Part shown: one piece after another, positions 57,203 through 64,000 of the stretch | Layout: each line of letters starts with the position of its first letter | How positions within the stretch are numbered: position 1 is the stretch's first letter | NCBI GenBank assembly: GCA_963921795.1 | Contig: OY997651.1 | Location: forward strand, 53,330,018 to 53,394,017 | From: Nannobrachium achirus | Lineage: Eukaryota; Chordata; Actinopteri; Myctophiformes; Myctophidae | Length of the DNA stretch: 64,000 nucleotides | Direction of reading: 5' to 3' | Translations under genes and position numbers: made by a program | The notes under the pieces: model-generated | Database searches by the model: none | What the model was told of the DNA's origin: nothing | What the model saw: the letters and a program-made list of their open reading frames with translations, nothing else

Positions 57203-59125
57203 AAATGATGTTCCTTACCATGGGGTGAAACTTCTCACTATAAATGAGCTGACTGACAGTATCAATTCAAACACCTGCATGTAAGCTGAATAAGGACGGT
57301 CTCTCAAACTAATGATTATGAAAGTTCATTACAAAAAAAAACACCGCAAGAACTAGGGTGGAAAAAACTGAAAAAAGTACAAATATTACAAATAATGGCT
57401 GCTGACATGTATCTGACAAAACTATACTTTAACAAATCTTAATGCTCTATAATGATTCCAGAAAATACAGAAGAATCAATAGCAGTTGACAATGTGTCTG
57501 CGAGTTACACTTACTCAACATGAATTGTTTTTTTAAACCAAAATGACTATCTCCTATCTTAATCACAATGAAATTATTATGTTAACTTCTTAACAACAAT
57601 AATAAAAGGTAAGTTGCTCTCTTTATCAACTCTTTTTGTATCAAACATGAAGTGTAGGTATTTGAATTATGCATGTAAACATGGCATACATTTTACTCCA
57701 AGAATTATGAACTGTTATAAGTTACATAGGCTTTTCAATAAATTCTAAAAAATATATTAACAGAAAGATGTTCACAATGACTATAAACTTGGTAACTGGA
57801 TCCACAAAGGACACCATAAGTAAGCAAACAAAAGCATACAATAAAAACAAAAAGTATTTGGTGGGAACACAGACGTTGTTTTTATTAATCTGATCCCCCT
57901 TGTGGCAAAGTTGCATTAAAGTATACATACTGATCTATATCCTGTCCCTGACTTCTTTCTTCATTTCAAAATAAACATTGCAAAAAACAGAGAGGGTAAT
58001 AAAAAAATAAATTAAAAAAATGCAACGTGTTAAGCAAAATGAGGTAGACGTGTCAGTTGAGTCATTAACAATAAAACATCAGCGATATCACCAGAGTAAA
58101 CAAAGAACCCAAACAAGGTGACAAACGTATTTTCCTACATATATTGATCCAAAAAGACTGTCTGTGAGGTCTTTTAGGAAGAAATGCCCCTGTTTCCAGT
58201 TTCCCCAGCAGCTCATAGCATAGAGACTATAAGCCTATCGCTTATACACTATTTGTTATGGTCAAAAGTGATTTTCTTTTCATGAATGTGTTAGTAGTTG
58301 TCATTACAAACACATCCATGCCATCATTGTCCCACACAATTCTGCTAAACAGATGTTATGCTTTTATGTTTTTGGAAAAGATGCCCTGTGATTGGCCAGT
58401 GCAGTCACTTTGATTGGCACTTGTGCCGAATGCTCACCCCAATAAATCTTTGCGATTGTGGTAGCTTGTGTGGGACAACCAAGGCATGGGTGTGTTTGTA
58501 ATGACAACTAGTTATTAATTAAAGGACAATGCACGATTATTAGGCTCGTCTTTCACTGCTCTAGGTTTAGTGCAAGTGTATAGGAGCTTCATAGGTTGAT
58601 GAAATGCACTTAACCATCCTTCAAAGTGACTGCCACAACGACATTATATGAAACATGTCTTAAAACAACTGTTACACACAAGACAACCTTTGATTTTCAT
58701 TGACAGCGTTTTTGATTGAATTGCCTCGCGTGTGCATTCTTTTAATTTAATTTGATCAGTTTGATCACATGCACATACAAACAAACTATAGTATGTTGCA
58801 CACAAAACATAAATCTACAAACCAACATGCAAGTGGATGTGATGGACTGTTTGCTTGTGGAGACCTGCAAGGACTCAGAAGACTCAGAAATACTTGGGAA
58901 CGTAGAAAATAAACCTTAATGTCAGACCCTGCAGTCATATGTCTGGCAAATTATGTTGGTGTTATTCACTCATACTATGAATTACCCTACAGATCATACA
59001 TGGTACAATTTGTGTTTCTAGAATTTTACATATCTGCTGTTCTGTAATCTTGCTTTGCGCCATTAGACACCCAGTGGAGCACCATAGGACCACAATGGAA
59101 ACAAGAACCCAGGGCTTGTAGTGTT
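57203..59125. other. 3' flank of the zinc-finger gene, no second gene seen
   Basis: AT-rich sequence. AATAAAAGG near 57600 could be a polyadenylation signal. I found no exon, structural RNA or element ends that I can support. Confidence 0.5.
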
Positions 59126-60012
59126 AGGGTCGATTCACACCGTAATAAGGAGCCCAACTAATTTCGGTTCAGCACTGTCCTAACCCAAATATGGGTCGTC
59201 GTCCCCGGTTTGGGGGGGCGTCAACCGACTAAACTCGGCTCCCCGGTGCTGGCGAAATGTTGTGACCTCCCGACTTAATTTCGGTACTAAGCGGTGTCTT
59301 TTCATTCATTCAGCCCGGCTTCAAGTTAATTTCCTCGGCTATGAAGCCAATGAAACAGCGGCAATATGGGAGGGAGACACGCCGACTTCCAAATGCTTGT
59401 GGACGCCGTGATTAGAGTGTCGCATAGCGGATACATTGTCAGCTGGTTCTCACTCACTCTGGCTGGAGAGTGGAGGCGCGCGCGGCGCCGGCACACACAC
59501 ACACACACGCGGCTTTGCTGCGTCTCGCAGCTCGCTAGTCCCTGACCGTTTTCAGAGGAAAGAAGAGCTTAAGTAAACACAATTTTGCTAGTGTTCCGTG
59601 TTGGTTTATAGCCGACCTGCAAGCTCCGCGAAGAATTGTGACTGTGATGCATGCAGAAAGAGAGGCGGCACGTCTATAATGTGAGCTTGTAGATTGGATG
59701 TTTTCGACGGAGCTCGCGCGTGTGTGAGAGGAGAGAGACAGAGAGACCCCGCTGCGCTGCTGCTCACTGCCAGTCACTGGACCTCCAGCGTGCAGCCGCG
59801 AGGGCCGGTCAGATATGTATCCGCCCTGCAACGCTCATTTCTCGGCCACAAACGTTTTCATGCCACAGACCTCCAATATTTACATGCGACTTCGGCACTA
59901 GCCGTTAAGAAAGTATGGATGAACTCCCCCCGAACCAAAATAATTTCGGGTCGGGGAGCCCTCCCGAACCGAAATTAGTTAGGCTCTTTATTAGAGTGTG
60001 AAACGACCCTTA
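59126..60012. mobile_element. Nonautonomous DNA element with long imperfect TIR
   Basis: Left: TTAGGGTCGATTCACACCGT followed by AATAAGGAGCCCAACTAATTTCGG. Right, inverted: TAAGGGTCGTTTCACACTCT followed by AATAAAGAGCCTAACTAATTTCGG (each shown in parts). The inverted ends extend about 50 bases with few mismatches. Flanks do not show a clear duplication. A hairpin-motif copy lies at 59604-59702. Confidence 0.75.
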
Positions 60013-60251
60013 TCCTTTTAGCATTTGCTCTCTAAAATGAAATTCTGATCATTATTGTATAAGGGTGCACCGTGCCAATGTACTTTTATTTTTTCCCAAA
60101 CTGTTAAAGTATTCAATAAATCCATTTCAATGGTGTTAATTATTATAGTACATACAATGAATAACTGAAAGGGGATACATATTTTTTGTAATAATATATT
60201 ATAACTAAGTATTACACCCTATAGCGCACAAATACTATAGCGCACAAATAT

Positions 60252-60261
<10 letters not shown>

Positions 60262-60323
<62 letters not shown>
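60262..60323. repeat. (CA)n microsatellite
   Basis: About 30 CA units preceded by CTCTCT. Confidence 0.97.
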
Positions 60324-60326
<3 letters not shown>

Positions 60327-60729
60327 CAAGATGTTTTATTACTATGCATTAGCTTAATTATTCTATCAGGAAGGTGCAACATAAGCTATAATGTCTTAAC
60401 GTTACTACATGTGGGATGTGTGAAAGAATTCAGACTGCAGACACAATTGGGGAAGACTAAAGTGTCACATAACATGATTATACAAGCTCACAACATCTGG
60501 AGTTGAGATTGAAATAGAATATAGAAACAAGAGGACTGAATTAATTTGCGAGTGTGAATCAAAAAATCGCACCCGTGCGAAGTGAGCAGTGCAACAATAT
60601 TTAGGGAGTATGATAAATTGTGGACTTAGATTTTCAAGCCTTTTCTTTAAATAATCATAAATGCTTTTCCCTTTTAAATTGAAGATACTAAATAATATCT
60701 TTATTATTACACACATTACATATAAATAT

Positions 60730-60821
<92 letters not shown>
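60730..60821. repeat. (TG)n microsatellite
   Basis: About 46 uninterrupted TG units. Confidence 0.97.
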
Positions 60822-60822
<1 letters not shown>

Positions 60823-61778
60823 CCATGATCAATCAATAGCTAGCTGTTCTAACAATAAATTAGCCAATTTCAACACTAGCAGTTTAGTACTATTCACAAT
60901 CACCAAGTCAGCATTTATCAGTATCGACAAGTTAGCATTCACAATCACTAGGTTAACATTCACAATATACATCATCAATATAAACCAATTCTATTCAATC
61001 ATGCACATGATGTCATGTCTACATCACAATAGATGGTATTTACTACTTTGACTGACAGCGTTCTTTTAGTTTTTCAAGGAAGTCCGGACTAGAACTTTTG
61101 CACATCGCTCCAATTAACTGTAGAGGGAACGAGGCATCTAGCTCTTTATATCTGTGGTAGTTACTGGGAGAGGAAACCAAAGGACAAGGTGACCATGGTG
61201 GAGCCTTGGAGCAGAGGGGAAGCGTGTGGATACTTATCTTTTCCAAAGTAAGTAGAGCTACAGAGAGTCGATCTCCAGAGAGGCGAGAAGAGGCCGGAAG
61301 ATGAATATTTTAGTTAATTTGTTGTTCATTTGTATTTTAAACTTGTATTAGCTGCCTGTCATTTATAACCTGTGAAATTATCCACAGTCCGTCTAAAAGT
61401 GTGGTAATTTTATTGCTTATCAGTGATATTCATCTAATACAATTTTGAAATTCAAATTCAATGGCCTAAAGGGTGAACCAATCGGGCGCCTCCGTGTCTA
61501 TGACATCGTTTTTTTTACGACGTATTTTCTCCGGCCTAAACGCGTTCTAAATCAGGGTGAACCAATCGGGTGCCTCTGTGCCTATGACATCATGGACAAA
61601 TCAACAGAATCAAAGTGTTTCATTGGTCTAGCTAACTCATGTCATCATCATTAGTGACATCATAATTTTGGTAAAAAAGCAGTCCATAGGAGCGTTTTGC
61701 ACCGCTCAACAATTGCGGGTTGTTGTTTAGGTTGGAAAACATATTTTTTCCCAAATATGGATATGACTGACTTCTGAC

Positions 61779-62860
61779 ATGATTATAATTACATCTAACG
61801 ATGCTTCTCCTCCATTCACGTTTGGTGAATGTAGCCTTGGCCAGGAAAATTTGATGTCTTCAGGTGGTAACCATCGATCATAAGGTGTTTCAAACCGCAA
61901 ACCACAACACCCTCCTGATGGCCGGTTCGGCAGTGGTGGCCAAATCACTGCCCATCTCCTCCTCCTGACCAAGGCTAAACTCCCCTCTCCTGCTCTATTT
62001 GTTTTTTTCCAACAAGAGGCTTCTCTGGGGAGGTATTGGGTGGGTCCCTCCTGAGGTCTTGAGGTGATACAGGTGCGTAGAGTTCTCCAGTACTGTGGGG
62101 TTATTCCTGCCTGGAGTTCTCCTTCATCTCACCAACTCACCAACCAAGTTGTGCACTGCACCTGTGACCCCTCTTCTCCACACTTGGTCCTGGCTTGATG
62201 TATTTTTACCTTTTGTGTTCCTGCAGATGTTCTCGCAGTGACACTTTACTTCCAATTTCTCCCCAGCTGATGTTGTTTAGGTGAGCCATCTCGTTAGCTG
62301 TGATTAGTTAAGGGCTGTTACCGTTATGTTTGTATTGTTGAGTCTCACATACTCCCCCCCTCTCGGGAGACTCTGAGGGTATCTGAATAAATGTCTGTAG
62401 CTTGTGTTGGTGCCCTCTCGCGAGTGCTGTGCATGAGGTTGCTAACCTCATACACCCACGCCAGGCTCTTCCTGGTGGTCATCTGTCTCTCCAGCGTCAC
62501 CAATCTTCCTCGGTTTCCATCCAGACTTTCCTGGAAGTCACTGGTTGCCCAGAGTTCTATGATTATAATTACATCTAACGATGCTTCTCCTCCATTCACG
62601 TTTGGTGAATGTAGCCTTGGCCAGGAAAATTTGATGTCTTCAGGTGGTAACCATCGATCATAAGGTGTTTCAAACCGCAAACCACAACACCCTCCTGATG
62701 GCCGGTTCGGCAGTGGTGGCCAAATCACTGCCCATCTCCTCCTCCTGACCAAGGCTAAACTCCCCTCTCCTGCTCTATTTGTTTTTTCCAACAAGAGGCT
62801 TCTCTGGGGAGGTATTGGGTGGGTCCCTCCTGAGGTCTTGAGGTGATACAGGTGCGTAGA
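61779..62860. repeat. 780-bp period duplication (1.4 copies)
   Basis: 61779-62081 recurs at 62559-62860 with an offset of 780 bases (779 after a one-base difference in a T run) and almost no other change. The repeat reads from ATGATTATAATTACATC to CAGGTGCGTAGA. The 480 bases between have no frame. The ends do not start TG and end CA, so I do not call it an LTR. Confidence 0.85.
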
Positions 62861-63147
62861 TCATCATAGATGTCTTAGATGTCATAGATGTCTTACATGA
62901 GACTCACAAAATATGTCCATATATGTGCATTCCAAGCTAAGTTCTTGATATTGATGAATTCATCATCATGATCTCCATATATGTGCATAAGGACGGAATG
63001 TGATGTCACAACAATGTTATGTCATAGGTCAGCTATAGACATTGAGGCGTTACCCTCTGACAGGCGTTACTGACAAGATGTGGCGGTTTTCATGACGACG
63101 TCAGGTTGTCAGCCCTATATGTTGCAAAACAGTGTTCTTTAAGACTT

Positions 63148-63205
63148 GTGAAAAATTGCTGATCTACAAGCTCAAACCGCATCGCACTGTGACAAGCTGT
63201 GAGCA
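63148..63205. repeat. Hairpin motif copy
   Basis: GAAAAATTGCTGATCTACAA GCTCAAACCGCATCGC on the left and GTGACAAGCTGTGAGC on the right. The second arm is shortened. The rest of the window to 64,000 shows no supportable gene. Confidence 0.75.
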
Positions 63206-64000
63206 TGATGTCACTGGTAGACATATTTCTGAACTTACTACAGACCTCCATGAGACACACAAATTGTGCTATTTCTTCATGAACATTAGTGCGGACCAAT
63301 TGTATGAAGATGGTTGAAAAGTGGTGGAGTCATCCTTTAAATCTATAATGAGCCATATAGGACCTGAGCTAGGATCACAAATATGGGGTCATCGGTATCA
63401 TTTGGGGGGATTAATTCTCATAGTGATTTTTGGGTAGGTAGCCTATGAAAGTATCAATACTGCAAAGTAGATGTACTCTATTACAAGTAGAATTCTGGTA
63501 TTCAAAATGACGCTGATTAAGATGTCTTAATGGGTTAACACTGAAGAGATTATTTTCAAAGCACAATGAATGCACCAGTTTGTGAAGTTCCTCTACTCTA
63601 AAATTGCTCCTTCATAATTTGTTTAAATGTCAAATAATCTTGTATAAACACCTTTTCCACGTCTTATACCAAACTTTGGTTTTGCAGTAAAACAAAAGTG
63701 TCCCAGACCCCCTGTTGAAGACCCCTGTATATTATCCTTTTATTTTGAAGTATGGACTTGGTGTTTCCTGTTCCGCTTGTAGCAGTTGTCTGTCTTGTCA
63801 CAACCACCCTGTGTGATGATGGATATCATCTTCACCTGTGTGACCTAAAACACTTCTAATCTGCCAATCATGTGTGTCCTGTTAGACTCAGCCAATCACG
63901 TGTTGATTGTCCATGCCGTTCACCTTTGTTCTGTTAGTCCCTGGCTCTATACCTATATATACTCTAGTGTTTCACTTGTCATGGTTTGCCAGGCATGGAG

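Noticed and set aside
61779-62860. LTR retrotransposon
   Set aside because: Direct repeats exist, but there are no TG..CA ends, no primer-binding site or polypurine tract that I can see, and no gag or pol coding.

Overview
This is a eukaryotic window, almost certainly from a ray-finned (teleost) fish. The reasons are a C2H2 zinc-finger gene with an acidic, Lys/Glu-rich N-terminus on separate exons, an L2/CR1-type LINE, a tRNA-derived SINE, many short hAT-like elements (several with intact 8-bp target duplications), a Helitron of the endonuclease-carrying (Helentron/Helitron2) type, and very many CA/TG and CAGA microsatellites. I see no bacterial operons, no rRNA and no stand-alone tRNA.

Layout. 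1-3.2 kb: tandem repeats (a duplicated 0.9-kb unit, a T-rich minisatellite, a GC-box/CCAAT-box array, an ATGCTA minisatellite). 3.7-5.5 kb: a hAT-like element with duplicated ends; 5.6-5.85 kb: a reverse SINE. 6.0-28.6 kb, minus strand: the main object, which I read as one spliced gene. Sixteen small exons between 28,576 and 19,038 encode an Ala-rich start, a complete SGNH-hydrolase domain and amplified Pro/Ser-rich exons. A seventeenth exon of 8.2 kb (14,245-5,999) encodes two C76/OTU-like cysteine-protease domains, a basic repeat, a Cys-rich module, a Helitron HUH Rep, a PIF1-type helicase and an APE-like endonuclease. The small exons all carry splice signals, keep one reading frame, and end in the phase needed to enter the big exon, whose ATG directly follows a textbook 3' splice site. 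The predicted product is about 3,318 residues. Its introns hold a 46-bp minisatellite, a LINE fragment, a hAT insertion and kilobase-scale tandem duplications that multiplied one exon.

28.6-32.8 kb: microsatellites and a 70-bp satellite. 32.8-34.0 kb: a second copy of the GC/CCAAT plus ATGCTA composite repeat. 34.6-37.3 kb: a decayed FLYWCH/MULE transposase on the minus strand with a hAT element (8-bp target duplication) inside it. 38.3-40.6 kb: a LINE/SINE 3' tail and a nonautonomous element with 22-bp inverted ends and a 6-bp target duplication. 41.26-44.21 kb: a nearly perfect 1,484-bp tandem duplication that doubles a small coding exon, which is phase-compatible with the 14-finger zinc-finger exon at 55.6-57.1 kb. 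Between them lie another hAT copy, a palindrome-bearing tandem repeat, a 2.2-kb hAT-like element in a TA microsatellite and a 5'-truncated LINE with an intact reverse-transcriptase ORF (52.2-54.1 kb). 57.2-64 kb is mostly noncoding, with one inverted-end element and a 780-bp duplication.

Across the whole window an inverted-repeat motif (TAGCAGATCTACAAGCTC and its complement) recurs about 25 times, often as a two-armed hairpin and inside otherwise unrelated repeats. The Helentron-like gene and this hairpin family are the two things most worth following up. All calls come from reading the sequence; no database search was run.
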